From the NCBI GenBank assembly GCA_021816925.1, contig JAKAWQ010000011.1:1-64000 (forward strand): a stretch of DNA of 64,000 bases, written 5' to 3'. A program made the position numbers and the translations under genes. This document shows positions 34,595-44,751 of this stretch, one piece after another (the stretch's first letter is position 1; every line of letters begins with the position of its first letter). This DNA comes from Pseudomonadota bacterium. GTDB lineage: Bacteria; Pseudomonadota; Alphaproteobacteria; Acetobacterales; Acetobacteraceae. A model generated the notes under the pieces. It saw nothing but the letters and a program-made list of their open reading frames with translations. It had not been told where the DNA came from and did no database searches.

Positions 34595-36688
34595 TCAAAT
34601 GGTGCCGACGGTGCGGATGCGCGCACGCGCGTAGATCTCGTTCTGGGCAAGCACCGGAGTTGCGGGGCGCATGCGCTCGACGACGGCGCGGACGTGCAAG
34701 CGGATCTGCCCGGAGGTGAGCAGCACCGGCTGCTCGCCGCCCGCCGAGGCCGCATCGAAGGCGCTCCGCAGCTTCTGCATGAATTCGGCCAGTCGCGCCG
34801 GCTGAATGGCAAGCTGGCGGTCCTCCGGCGGGCCGGTGAGCGCCTGCGAGAAGCCCTCCTCCCATTCTGGCGAGAGGCTGATGAGCGGGAGGTAGCCGGA
34901 GGGACCGGTGTAGCTGTCGCAAAGCTGGCGGGCGAGGCGGGTGCGCACGTGGGCAACCAGGATCGGGAGCGAGCGGGCGCCACCGCCGGCGGCTTCGTGA
35001 ATGCCCTCGAGAATCGTTGGCAGGTCGCGGATCGACACCCGTTCGGCAAGCAGCGCCTGCAGGACACGCTGCACGCCGCCCACGGTGACCTGGCTCGGGA
35101 TCAGATCGGCGACGAGCTTTTGCTGCTCGCGCGGCAGCTCGTCGAGGAGCTTCTGCGTTTCGCTGTAGGAAAGAAGCTCCGCCATAGTCTGCTTCACGAC
35201 CTCGGTCAGGTGCGTAATGAGAACGCTCGGCGGATCGACCACCGTCGCGCCGCGGAAGAGCGCCTCCTCCTTACGGGTGGGCTCGATCCAGAGAGCGGGC
35301 AGGCCGAAGGCGGGCTCCCGGGTCAGCTCGCCGGGCACGTCCGGCACGTTGCCCTTCGGGTCCATGGCCAGCAACATGGTCGGGCGCAGTTCGCCGCGAC
35401 CGGCCTCGATCTCCTTGATGCGGATCACATAGCTGTCCGGCCCGAGCTGCATGTTGTCCTGGATGCGCACGGGCGGCAGGACGAAGCCCATCTCCGCTGC
35501 GATGCTCCGCCGAAGACTCTTGATCTGTTCGGTCAGGCGCGGGGAATCGCCCCCGGCGAGCGCGAGCAGCCCGTATCCGAGCTCAAGCCGGATCATGTCG
35601 ATGCGCAGCGCCTCGCTGATCGGCGGTTCCGTGGGCTGGGCCGGCTGGGTCGGCGGGGCCGGGTGGTCAGAGGGCGGGGGATTGCGATGGCGGAAGAAGG
35701 CTGCGCTGCCCGAAAGCCCGGCCAGGGCAAGGAACGGAAAGGCGGGGAGGCCCGGCATCAGGGCGAGCACGCCGGCGGCGCCGGCGGCGAGTGCCAGCGG
35801 CTTCGAGCTGCCGCCGAGCTGGCGGATGAGGGCGCGATCGGTTGTGCCTTCGGTGCCGCCCTTGGTGATGACGATGCCGGCGGCGACCGAAACGAGCAGA
35901 GCGGGGATCTGAGAGACCAGTCCTTCGCCGACCGTCAGGCGCGTGAAGGTGTGTGCGGCCTCCGCGAACGGCATGCCGTGCTGGACGATGCCGATGGCGA
36001 GGCCACCGACGATGTTGATGCCGGTGATGATGACGGCGGCCACTGCATCGCCGCGGACGAACTTGGCCGCCCCGTCCATGGCGCCGAAGAAGCCGCTCTC
36101 CTGCTCGAGCTCGGCGCGGCGGCGGCGCGCGATTTTCTCGTCGATGTGGCCAGCGGAAAGCTCGGCGTCGATCGCCATCTGCTTGCCGGGGATCGAATCG
36201 AGGCTGAAACGTGCGGCGACCTCGGCGATGCGGCCGGACCCCTTGGTGATGACCATGAAGTTCACGACCAGCAGGATCGAGAACACGATCAGGCCGATCA
36301 CCACGTCCCCGCCCATCAGGAATCCGCCGAAGGCGGCGATGACTTGGCCGGCCGCGTCCGTGCCCTGGCTGCCGTGCGAGAGGATGAGACGGGTGGCTGC
36401 GATGTCGAGCGAGAGCCTGAGCAGCGTGGTGAGGAGGAGCAGTGTCGGGAAGCTCGTGAAGTCGAGCGGACGGCGGAGGAACAGCGCCACCATCAGCACC
36501 AGCACGGAGGTGGTGATCGAGAGTGCAAGCCCGAGGTCGATGAGCAGCGTCGGCAGCGGCAGGATCAGGACCGCGAGCAGAGCGACGACGCCGATCGCAA
36601 GGGCTACGTCGGAGCCGGGCGTGAAGCGGCGGAGCCGCTCGGCGAGGCCGGCGGGGATCAGGCCGGCAGGAAGTGTAAGGGCGGCCAT
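34595..36688 (-). CDS. flhA: Flagellar type III export protein FlhA
   Basis: Core membrane protein of the flagellar export gate. 697 residues: about eight transmembrane segments in the first 330 residues, with the conserved 'DFTSFPTLLLLTTLLRLSLDIAATRLIL' start of the FHIPEP region, 'FMVITKGSGRIAEVAARFSLD' and 'KQMAIDAELSAG', then a proline-rich linker and the cytosolic domain that binds chaperone-substrate pairs. ATG 36688. It lies between flbD and flhF in the same direction. Confidence 0.97.
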   Translation of the reverse strand: MAALTLPAGLIPAGLAERLRRFTPGSDVALAIGVVALLAVLILPLPTLLIDLGLALSITTSVLVLMVALFLRRPLDFTSFPTLLLLTTLLRLSLDIAATRLILSHGSQGTDAAGQVIAAFGGFLMGGDVVIGLIVFSILLVVNFMVITKGSGRIAEVAARFSLDSIPGKQMAIDAELSAGHIDEKIARRRRAELEQESGFFGAMDGAAKFVRGDAVAAVIITGINIVGGLAIGIVQHGMPFAEAAHTFTRLTVGEGLVSQIPALLVSVAAGIVITKGGTEGTTDRALIRQLGGSSKPLALAAGAAGVLALMPGLPAFPFLALAGLSGSAAFFRHRNPPPSDHPAPPTQPAQPTEPPISEALRIDMIRLELGYGLLALAGGDSPRLTEQIKSLRRSIAAEMGFVLPPVRIQDNMQLGPDSYVIRIKEIEAGRGELRPTMLLAMDPKGNVPDVPGELTREPAFGLPALWIEPTRKEEALFRGATVVDPPSVLITHLTEVVKQTMAELLSYSETQKLLDELPREQQKLVADLIPSQVTVGGVQRVLQALLAERVSIRDLPTILEGIHEAAGGGARSLPILVAHVRTRLARQLCDSYTGPSGYLPLISLSPEWEEGFSQALTGPPEDRQLAIQPARLAEFMQKLRSAFDAASAGGEQPVLLTSGQIRLHVRAVVERMRPATPVLAQNEIYARARIRTVGTI

Positions 36689-36697
36689 GCGCGGAGA

Positions 36698-38113
36698 TCA
36701 GGCGACCGGGACCGGGACGGCGGTGCCGGGCGGCGGCGGCACGGCCAAGCCTTCCTTTGCGTAATCGCGCAACTTGTTGCGAAGCGCGCGGATCGAGATG
36801 CCGAGAATGGTGGCTGCGTGGGTGCGATTGCCCAGCGTGTGGGCGAGCGTTTGCAGGATCAGCGCGCGTTCGACCTCGTCCATGCTGTGCCCGACCAGCG
36901 CGGCGACGGCGCCGCCCGTGGGCACCTCGGGAGAGGCCGGAGCCTGCACAACGGGCCGATGAGAGCCTTGGATTTGCGTCCTCGTGGCGGCCGCCGGGCC
37001 GACGCAGGCGGCTGATGGCGGGCCGAGCTCGATTGCAGCCGAGGTGATGGTTTCGCCGTCGGCCAGCAGGACGGCGCGGTGCATCGCATTCTCGAGCTCG
37101 CGCACATTGCCCCGCCATGGATGGGCAAGGAGCGAGCGGATCGCATCGTCGGAGAGCGTGCGATCTGGCAGGCCGTTCACCTGTGCATAGTGGTGCGCGA
37201 AGTGGCGGGCGAGGGCCGGGATGTCCGCCGGCCGCTCGGCGAGGGCAGGCACCGTCAGGGCGACGACATTGAGGCGGAAATAGAGGTCTTCGCGGAAGCG
37301 TCCGGCGACGGTCTCTGCCATAAGGTCGCGATTCGTCGTGGCGATGATGCGCACATCGACCTTGATCGGAGCGGCGCCGCCGAGCCGGTCGATTTCGCGT
37401 TCCTGCAAGGCGCGCAGGAGCTTGGCCTGCAGACGGATGTCCATCTCGCTGATCTCGTCGAGCAGGAGGGTCCCGCCGCAGGCGGCCTCGAACCTGCCGA
37501 TCCGTCGGGCAATGGCACCGCTGAACGCTCCCTTCTCGTGTCCGAACAGTTCCGATTCGAGCAGGCTGTCGGGAATCGCCGCGCAGTTGAGTGCGACGAA
37601 CGGGCCGGCCGAGCGGCGTGAGCGCCGATGGATATGGCGGGCGAGCACCTCCTTGCCGGTTCCGGACTCGCCGCTGACCAGCACCGAAGCTTCGGATGCG
37701 GCAACCTGCTCGGCCCGGCGTACGCAGGCCGCCATCAGGGGGTCACGCACGATCAGGGCGTGCGTATCGCCGGAGGCCGCTTCGAGAATCGCTGCGATCA
37801 GATCGGGATCCGGAGGCAACGGAAGGAACTCCCGCGCGCCGGCGCGGATCGCGGCGACCGCGGCTCCCGCATCGTTGTTGCTGCCGCACGCGACCACCGG
37901 AACGGCGATGCGTTCGCTTCCGAGCGCCTGCACGAAGGCCGCGATATCGTGCCCGATCTCCATGAGGACGAGGTCGACACCGGGAGCCCCACGCAGTCGC
38001 TCGAGCCCGTCCTCCGGATCGTCGGCCTGATCGAGCCGCGCGCCGCGGGCGATGGCGATTTGGGCGGCCTGGCCGAGCTCGCCGGCGAGCGAACCGATGA
38101 TCAGGACGCGCAT
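36698..38113 (-). CDS. flbD: Sigma-54-dependent flagellar regulator FlbD
   Basis: Activates late flagellar promoters with RNA polymerase-sigma-54. 471 residues: a receiver-like N-terminal domain with weakly conserved acidic residues, then the AAA+ domain with Walker A 'SGESGTGKEVLARHIH', sigma-54 contact loop GAFSGA (the usual form is GAFTGA), Walker B 'GGTLLLDEIS', and a C-terminal Fis-type helix-turn-helix 'HAATILGISIRALRNKLRDY'. The place between flhA and fliN matches other alphaproteobacteria. It is probably controlled with the rest of the fliF operon. Confidence 0.93.
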   Translation of the reverse strand: MRVLIIGSLAGELGQAAQIAIARGARLDQADDPEDGLERLRGAPGVDLVLMEIGHDIAAFVQALGSERIAVPVVACGSNNDAGAAVAAIRAGAREFLPLPPDPDLIAAILEAASGDTHALIVRDPLMAACVRRAEQVAASEASVLVSGESGTGKEVLARHIHRRSRRSAGPFVALNCAAIPDSLLESELFGHEKGAFSGAIARRIGRFEAACGGTLLLDEISEMDIRLQAKLLRALQEREIDRLGGAAPIKVDVRIIATTNRDLMAETVAGRFREDLYFRLNVVALTVPALAERPADIPALARHFAHHYAQVNGLPDRTLSDDAIRSLLAHPWRGNVRELENAMHRAVLLADGETITSAAIELGPPSAACVGPAAATRTQIQGSHRPVVQAPASPEVPTGGAVAALVGHSMDEVERALILQTLAHTLGNRTHAATILGISIRALRNKLRDYAKEGLAVPPPPGTAVPVPVA

Positions 38114-38122
38114 TGTATCGCC

Positions 38123-38455
38123 TCAGGTACTGCGCTCGGTCTTGACGATTTCGGTCATCGTCACACCGAGCCTCGTCTCGTCAATCATGACGACCTCGCC
38201 GCGTGCGACCAGGCGATTGTTGACATAGATCTCGATCGCCTCGCCGAGCTTGCGATCGAGCTCGATCACGGCGCCGCGGGCGAGCTTGAGGAGCTGATTG
38301 ACCTGCATGGTCGTTCGGCCCAGCACGGCGCTCACCGTCACGGGGATATCGTAAACCGCCTCGAGGTCGCGCGCGGTGCGGCCGGTCGCGCCTCCGGACT
38401 GGCGGTCGGCGGGCGCAGTTCCGCTCAGTTCGTCAAGCGGCATCTCAGCCGGCAT
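38123..38455 (-). CDS. fliN: Flagellar motor switch protein FliN
   Basis: C-ring switch component. The last 75 residues form the FliN/SpoA fold: 'YDIPVTVSAVLGRTTMQVNQLLKL', 'GAVIELDRKLGEAIEIYVNNRLVARGEVVMID', 'RLGVTMTEIV'. The first 30 residues are a disordered linker. 110 residues, standard. It begins 42 bases after the fliG stop; fliH, usually found between, is not there. Confidence 0.95.
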   Translation of the reverse strand: MPAEMPLDELSGTAPADRQSGGATGRTARDLEAVYDIPVTVSAVLGRTTMQVNQLLKLARGAVIELDRKLGEAIEIYVNNRLVARGEVVMIDETRLGVTMTEIVKTERST

Positions 38456-38497
38456 GCAGAGCCTCCTTCATCGGTGCAATGCGTGGAGGATGGTCGG

Positions 38498-39511
38498 TCA
38501 ATACACCATCTCCTCGTCCTTGCTGTTGCCGAGTTCGATATCGCCCTGCTGGGCAAGCTCCTTCGCGGTGGCGACCACCACTGCCTGGGCCTCGTCCACG
38601 TCGCGCAGGCGCACGGGCCCGAGGGCGTCGATCTCCTCGCGCAGGATCTTGCCGGCGCGCTCGGAGAGGTTCTTGAAGAAGAGGCTCCGTACCGCCTCGG
38701 AGGCGCCCTTGAGTGCGAGCGGCAGGCGATCCTTCGGCACCGCGCGGAGCAGCGCCTGGATTGCTTGCGGCGTCAGGCGTTGCAGGTCGTCGAAGGTGAA
38801 CATCAGCGCTTTGACGCGTTCCGCCGATTCGCGGTTGCGTTCCTCGAGCGCGGTCAGGAAGCGTGCCTCGGATTGACGATCGAGGCTGTTGAAGATCTCG
38901 GCCATGACCTCGTGCGGGTCCTGCCGTGTGCTGCGAGCGAGGTTGGACATGAACTCGGCGCGAAGGGTACGCTCGACTCCGTCGAGGACATCCTTCTGCA
39001 CGCTTTCCATGCGCAGCATGCGCATGACGACCTCGATCGAGAAGGACTCCGGAAGCAATGCGAGCACCCGGGCAGCATGCTCCGGGCGGATGCGCGAAAG
39101 TACCACCGCCACGGTTTGCGGGTATTCGTTCTTGAGGTAGTTGGCGAGTACGGCCTCGTTGACGTTTCCGAGCTTGTCCCACATGGTCCGTCCGGCGGGG
39201 CCGCGGATCTCCTCCATGATCTGGCCGACGCGGTCGGGGGCCAGTGCCTTTCCGAGGATACGCTCGATGGCCTCCTGGGAACCGACCAGCGTTCCCGCGG
39301 TGCCGAGGGTTTCGGCGAACTCGTGGCAAAGCTGCTCGACCGCCTCGGCGGAGACGGGCCCGAGATTTGCAATTGCTGCGGAAATTTCCTTGATTTCCTC
39401 GTCTTCCATCAGGCCGAAGAGGTGCGTCGATTGTTCCTGGCCGAGAGCGAGCATCAGCACGGCGGCCTTCTGCGCTCCGGAGAGCGTACGGAACTCGGCG
39501 TTACGCTCCAT
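38498..39511 (-). CDS. fliG: Flagellar motor switch protein FliG
   Basis: C-ring protein that meets the stator. Helical armadillo-like repeats through 337 residues; the middle '[29 protein letters not shown]' and the C-terminal torque helix '[17 protein letters not shown]' with alternating charges are clear, as is 'KILREEID'. Start ATG 39511 abuts the fliF stop. An overlapping 294-residue frame on the same strand (38445-39329) is arginine-rich and is a chance frame. Confidence 0.96.
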   Translation of the reverse strand: MERNAEFRTLSGAQKAAVLMLALGQEQSTHLFGLMEDEEIKEISAAIANLGPVSAEAVEQLCHEFAETLGTAGTLVGSQEAIERILGKALAPDRVGQIMEEIRGPAGRTMWDKLGNVNEAVLANYLKNEYPQTVAVVLSRIRPEHAARVLALLPESFSIEVVMRMLRMESVQKDVLDGVERTLRAEFMSNLARSTRQDPHEVMAEIFNSLDRQSEARFLTALEERNRESAERVKALMFTFDDLQRLTPQAIQALLRAVPKDRLPLALKGASEAVRSLFFKNLSERAGKILREEIDALGPVRLRDVDEAQAVVVATAKELAQQGDIELGNSKDEEMVY

Positions 39512-41152
39512 TCAACCCGCTCCCTTGGCCATCCAGCCTCGCACGATGGAAAGCGTTTCCTCCGGGTGCTTCTGAGCGAGATCGGTGACGCGGCGGACGG
39601 AGGAGACGCGGAGCTGGCCCTCGACATTGGCAAGATCGATCATGCGCTCGTCCTCGAGAAGGCGGACAGGGCTGGATTGGGCCACCTGGCCGGCGGGCGC
39701 CCCGCTCGCGGGAAGCGCGGGCATGGCCGGCGATGCCAACGCGTTACCGTCGGCGGGTGCGGCACCGATGGAACTCAACCGGAACACCATCGGGCGGAGA
39801 ACGAGGAGGAGTGCGAGCACGGCGATCACGCCGATGAGCAGCGTCTGCACCAACTGCATCACGTCGGCGCGGCTCAGGTGGATGCCGAGCCAGGCAGCGC
39901 GGCGCGGCGCGACGGTCTGTCCGTTGCCGGCGAAGCGCATCGTGGCGACCTCGACCTGGTCGCCGCGCTTGGCGTCGAAGCCGATGGCACTTTTGACGAG
40001 CGCGGTGATGGCGGCAAGCTCCGCCGGCGAGCGCGGCCGCCAGACCGCTTTGCCCTTCGGGCCCACAACCTTCTTCCAGTCCACCAGGACTGCAATGCTG
40101 ATCCGTTTGATGTCCGGCTGATTGTGCGTGAGCGTCCGCACGGTGCGGCTGATCTCATAGTTGGTGGTATGCTCCCGCCGCTTCTGCACGGTGCCGGTCT
40201 TGGGACCGGCGGCGGCTGCGGCGCCGGGCAGGTTGTTTTGCACGGTGACGGCGGCGGGGCCCTTGGTGCTGCTGCTCGACGTGCTGATGCTCTGCTCGGA
40301 GCGCGCCACCTGCCCGTTCGGATCGTATTGCTCGGTGGTCTGGTGGATGCGGTCGAAGTTCATGGCAACGGTGGCCTCGGCGCGCGTCTCGCCGGGTCCG
40401 AGGGTCCGGTCCAGCATCGTTTCGACCGCGTGCGAGAGGCGCATGGCGGCCGCTTCCTGGACCGCCTCGGCGCTTTGCGCCACGCCGATGGAACTGACGG
40501 GTGCCCCGGCGCGCGCCAAAAGCTCGCCGCGGTTATCGACGATCGCGATATTGTCGGGCTTGAGCCCGGGCACGGCGGCGGCGACGAGGTTGAGGATGGC
40601 CTGCACGCCTTCGCGGTCGAGTGTGGCCGCGCCCTGCATGGTGAGGAGGATGCTTGCGCGGGCCGGCTGCTCGTTCTGGGCGAAGGGCGCGCGATGCGGC
40701 AGGACGAGGTTGACGCGCACGGCCCGGACGCCGTCGATCGCCGCGATCGTGCGTTCGAGCTCGCCTTCGAGCGCGCGGGTCTCGTCGATGGTTTCGATGA
40801 ACTGGCTGGTGGTGAGACTGTTGAGGTGGTCGAAGATCCCGTAGCCGACCGAGCCGCTGCTCGGCAGGCCCTTGGCGGCGAGCAGGATGCGCACGCGCGG
40901 CACCTCGTCGGCGGCGACGTAGATCGCGTGGCCGTCGGCGCCGAGACGGTAGCGGATATGCCGGGTGTCGAGCTCTCCGGTCATCCGGGCGGCTTCGGAG
41001 AGGCTGACGCCACTGTAGAGGAGCGCCATCGGGCCGCCGCCGCGGCTCAATGCCAGGAGCGAGAAGAGTGCCAGCATTCCGACGGCAACGGCGCCGAGCG
41101 CGGCAAGCCGCACGGGGCCGAGGGACCTGAACCCGGCGAGGAGGGCGTTCAC
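39512..41152 (-). CDS. fliF: Flagellar MS-ring protein FliF
   Basis: Inner-membrane ring on which the basal body is built. 546 residues: N-terminal membrane helix ('LAALGAVAVGMLALFSLLAL'), the secretin-like ring domains with 'RYRLGADGHAIYVAADEVP' and 'LVLPHRAPFAQNEQPARASI', the periplasmic 'PGLKPDNIAIVDNRGELL', a second membrane helix ('LIGVIAVLALLLVLRPMVF') and a C-terminal FliG-binding tail. GTG start. First gene of the minus-strand flagellar operon; its stop touches the fliG start. Confidence 0.95.
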   Translation of the reverse strand: MNALLAGFRSLGPVRLAALGAVAVGMLALFSLLALSRGGGPMALLYSGVSLSEAARMTGELDTRHIRYRLGADGHAIYVAADEVPRVRILLAAKGLPSSGSVGYGIFDHLNSLTTSQFIETIDETRALEGELERTIAAIDGVRAVRVNLVLPHRAPFAQNEQPARASILLTMQGAATLDREGVQAILNLVAAAVPGLKPDNIAIVDNRGELLARAGAPVSSIGVAQSAEAVQEAAAMRLSHAVETMLDRTLGPGETRAEATVAMNFDRIHQTTEQYDPNGQVARSEQSISTSSSSTKGPAAVTVQNNLPGAAAAAGPKTGTVQKRREHTTNYEISRTVRTLTHNQPDIKRISIAVLVDWKKVVGPKGKAVWRPRSPAELAAITALVKSAIGFDAKRGDQVEVATMRFAGNGQTVAPRRAAWLGIHLSRADVMQLVQTLLIGVIAVLALLLVLRPMVFRLSSIGAAPADGNALASPAMPALPASGAPAGQVAQSSPVRLLEDERMIDLANVEGQLRVSSVRRVTDLAQKHPEETLSIVRGWMAKGAG

Positions 41153-41304
41153 GGCAGCGAGCGAGCCCGCCCGTGGGTGAGGCCCCTCAGATGCATTGTC
41201 GTTGCGCGCATTTCACCCCCGGCCTTCTGCCGCGCCGGAAGGGTGCGGGAGGTGGATTACCGCGCAGTAAATGCGCCGGCAGGAATTGCCGGGCTTTGGC
41301 CGGG

Positions 41305-42081
41305 TCAGTCGGCGGCCGCCGGAAGGCCCGATCCGGTTTCCTTCGTGCGGATCGCCTCGCCGAAGGCGAGGAAGATGCGGCGGGAGAGCGGGTCCCACTC
41401 GAAATCGTATTCGGGGTGCCATTGCACGCCATAGGCGAAGCCGGGTGCGGCAGCGACTCGAACGGCCTCGATCGTTCCGTCCGGCGCGGTGCCCTCGGCG
41501 ACCAGGCCGGGCGCGAGGGTGTCGATTCCTTGGTTATGGAGGGAATTGACGGCGATCTCCGACCTACCGGCAAGACGATGGAGGAAGCTGCCCGGCACCA
41601 CCCGAACCGCATGGGCCTTCGCGATGCGCAGCCGGGCAAAGGGTTGCAGCGCCGCCGAGTGGTCGAAGCGGCCGGGCAGGTCCTGGATGCGTTGGTGAAG
41701 GCTGCCGCCGAGCGCCACGTTCAGTTCCTGCAAGCCACGGCAGATTGCCAACAGCGGGACTCCGGCCGCAATGGCAGCGCGAATGAGGGGCAGGGTGACG
41801 GCGTCTCGCGCCTCGTCCTCTGGCGTTCCCTCCGCGTGCGGCGGACCGCCATAGCGCCCAGGCTGCACGTTGGACCGGCTTCCGGTAAGGATGATGCCAT
41901 CGAGGTGGTGGAGCAGGGAGGCGATGTCTGCGGCCTCGCCGTTCGCAGGGATCAGGACCGAGACAGCCCCGACCGCCCGATCGACCGCCCGGACGTAGGT
42001 GTCGGAGGCAGCATGGTTCGGCATGCCAAAGCTACCAAACAGCTTTCGGCAACAACTGATGCCGACGAGAGGCTTTATCAT
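41305..42081 (-). CDS. Class I glutamine amidotransferase (gamma-glutamyl-GABA hydrolase-like)
   Basis: Gamma-glutamyl hydrolase-type protein, PuuD-like. Nucleophile Cys in 'LLAICRGLQELNVALGG', His/Glu in 'GVQWHPEYDFEW', and the N-terminal 'DGIILTGSRSNVQPGRYGG' typical of the family. 258 residues from ATG 42081 (MIKPLVGISCC). Likely works in polyamine or glutamyl-compound breakdown. It precedes the flagellar operon by 152 bases in the same direction, but functional linkage is not implied. Confidence 0.92.
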   Translation of the reverse strand: MIKPLVGISCCRKLFGSFGMPNHAASDTYVRAVDRAVGAVSVLIPANGEAADIASLLHHLDGIILTGSRSNVQPGRYGGPPHAEGTPEDEARDAVTLPLIRAAIAAGVPLLAICRGLQELNVALGGSLHQRIQDLPGRFDHSAALQPFARLRIAKAHAVRVVPGSFLHRLAGRSEIAVNSLHNQGIDTLAPGLVAEGTAPDGTIEAVRVAAAPGFAYGVQWHPEYDFEWDPLSRRIFLAFGEAIRTKETGSGLPAAAD

Positions 42082-42212
42082 GACGTGCGGCGGTGTTGGT
42101 ATTTCGTGGAAGTCTAACCCGTGGCCGGACCATACGGCTAGTGGCCAAGATCGCGCCGCAAGTCTCACACGCACGTTTGACGCCACCCGGCCGCCGCGCG
42201 CGCCCCTCGGCG

Positions 42213-44686
42213 TCAGCTCCCCGAAGGAGGCGGCCGGTGGGAAGTGGCGGAGGCCCGGTAGTTGGCATCGAGCTCGGGCCCCATCAGTAAGAGCGCGGCA
42301 AGCCGGCGCGCCGTGTCACGGACATGCCGAATCTCCGCCGGTGTGAGCGCGCGCCCGAGCAGCGGTCGCTCGCGGTACGCGAGATACTTCTTCACAACCT
42401 GATACCCACCGATGGTGAAATTCCAGACCCGCTCGGGAACGTTGCGCCAGTAGGCAACGTCGTTGAGATAGACGTCGAGGGTGCGCGTGCCAAGCAGCGC
42501 CGCGTGCGCCTGGGTGGTGGCTTCATCCGCCGCATAGGTGCGGGCGATCGCTCGGCCCCGCCCCGGCATCACGGCGCCCGACTTGCCGGCGTGGCCCCAG
42601 CCGGCGGTCAACGCGTAGTCCGGCTCGGTCAAGGGTCCCCTGCCCTGCCTGCTCGGCACGGCGATGGCGGCAAACGTGGCTGCGATCTCTCCCGCCGTCA
42701 CGCCCGGCACCGGGGCATCCGGATCGAGCAGGGCCGCGATGCGCGCGCCGAGAGCGCCCGAGGCGTGCAGCAGATCGGCGCTGCCAGGCAACGGAATGCG
42801 GGGCCAGTCCTGCCGGATGCCGTTCGCGTGTTCGGCAAGCCAGGCGGGCGCGTAGCCGATGGCGAGCGCATGGTGCCAAGGCAGCACGGCGATCGCAGGA
42901 TCGGTATCCGGATCCGGGAGCCCGAGCGCCGCAAGCCAGGCCCGGGCCGTCGGCGAGAGATTGGCACGGGCTGCGCCCGCGTCACGGCGATAAACCGACA
43001 TGTAGTAGGCATGTCCCCGCAACGCGTCATTGTCGCCAAGCAACGGGGTCCGGATCAGCGGCACGCCCTCGGGGCGCGCGACGCCTTGCGGGCGCGAGGC
43101 AGGAATCCACCGGCCACGGGAAGCGTACGCAGCAGCTCGGGGCGCGGCTCATTCCAGATCGGACGGTCCGGCGTCGTATAGGTCCAACGCAAATCGAACG
43201 GCCGGAGAAAATACCGAACGATCTGACGCTCCGAGAACACCCCCTTTCTCCTGGCGTTCTCCCGGGTCCTCTTCGCAGGAAATCGCCCAGCATCATTCGC
43301 CAGCCCGCCGATTTCCGCCCGCACCGACTCCCAATCCCGCGCGGGATCGAAATAGGTCCGCATGCGCTGCTCAAGGCGAGCTCGATCATCGTCGATCAGC
43401 GCTCCGCCCCGTTTCTCCATCAGGCCGTTGAGCGGCTGGATCGCCGCGAGATCGGGAAGCTTCGGCCACGCCGCATACGCATCGGCGACGACGCTCGGAC
43501 GAAGCGAGAAGCGATTGGCCGCTGACGGCGCCACGACGACGTACGTGACGTCACCATCTCCCGGGTCGAGAGTCGCAAGCAGGAGCGCACGCTTTCCGGT
43601 TCCCCAAAAATCGCGATAGAATTGTTTAGTTTTGCGCGGGGTCACGCTCTTCCGAACGAGGAGCGCGATCGCCGTCCCAACCTGGATGCCCTCTCGGTTT
43701 GCGTCGGTGCTGAACACCGACGGATCCGGGCTTCCATCCGGCGCGACCTTCCCCGTTTCGAACTTCGAGCCGTTCAGATTATCGATCCAGATGCAATCGA
43801 ATTCCTGCACCAGCCGTTCCCGCATCACGACATACGATTGCATCGAAAGCCAGGAATGGTTGCTGATGAAGCACACCACCCCGCGCCCGGTTTCCTCTGC
43901 GATCCGGCCCTCCGCCACGCGGAAGAACCGCACGTAGAGATCGTCGAGATTGAACTTCCTGATCCCCCATTTGGCCCGCAATCCCTCCTTGTAGGGCGCG
44001 ACCAGGCCCGATTCCTCTGCCGGCGAGGTCCCGGCAAAGGCGTTGTACGGAGGATTCCCGAGCACCACCAGAATCGGCCGCTCGCGGATGAGCGCGCCAG
44101 CGCGTCGCGCGCATAGGAAGAACGCCACATCCTCGGGCCGCCCAAGCGGGGCTTGGTGCAGCAGCACACGTTCGAGGAACTCGGCGAAACGGGTCCCGAG
44201 GCCAGCCGGGCGCCGGGCACTGCGGGCCAGCGCGAAAAAGGAGCCGGGGTCGGGGCAACCGAGATCGAAACGCTCCCGCACTTCGCGCCCACCGTTCGCG
44301 TCCCGGCCCAGCAGCACGAACTCGCGAAAATTGGTGACCAGCACAAGGCCGTAGGCCGCGAGGTAGCGTACTACCTGCTCGCTTTCGAGCTTCACCTGGA
44401 GGGGCGCCTCGATATCGTCCACCTCGACGACGCCGCGCTCCGGCGGGCGGCCTTCCGGCCAGGCATCCGGCGCAGACACATCGCCGGCAAAGAGCCCCAT
44501 GTCAGGAAAGCCGGCGCCGCGATTGCCGAGATTCGGCACGCAGAAGACGCGCGGCTTCAACCCCGCCCCGATCACATCGAACGCACGGACGAGCGCGCCG
44601 TAGTAGCTCACCTCCCCGGTTCCGGCGCGCGTTGCATGGATGCGCTCGATCTCGGCCAGGTAGCGTGAGAGAATCTCTCGCGTCAT
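42213..44686 (-). pseudogene. Type-ISP-like N6-adenine DNA methyltransferase, split by a frameshift
   Basis: A stand-alone type ISP restriction/modification-type protein. N-terminal part: 'SYYGALVRAFDVIGAGLKPRV', 'NRGAGFPDMGLFAGD' and 'YGLVLVTNFREFVLLG' resemble the nuclease-like module, where the expected E-V-K reads E-V-D. The methyltransferase has NPPY in 'VVLGNPPYNAFAG' and 'VCFISNHSWLSM'. The first frame ends at 43055; the C-terminal segment ('IRQDWPRIPLPGSADLL', 'VWNFTIGGYQVVKKYLAYRERP', 'LLMGPELDANYR') runs on to 42213 in another frame. Adding one G to the GG run near 43086 joins them as R-K-G-V-A-R-P-E-G-V. Restored length about 825 residues. Likely accessory DNA modification or defence gene. 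Confidence 0.8.
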
Positions 44687-44751
44687 CGAACAATCCTGGG
44701 CGCAGGCCGGCGGGCTCGGCAACCGGGGTCGGGGCGTGTCAGAATGGCCGA

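Noticed and set aside
38445-39329. Candidate fliH overlapping fliG
   Set aside because: The frame is on the right strand, but it is arginine/proline-rich, lacks helical FliH character and lies entirely over fliG, which has all family features.
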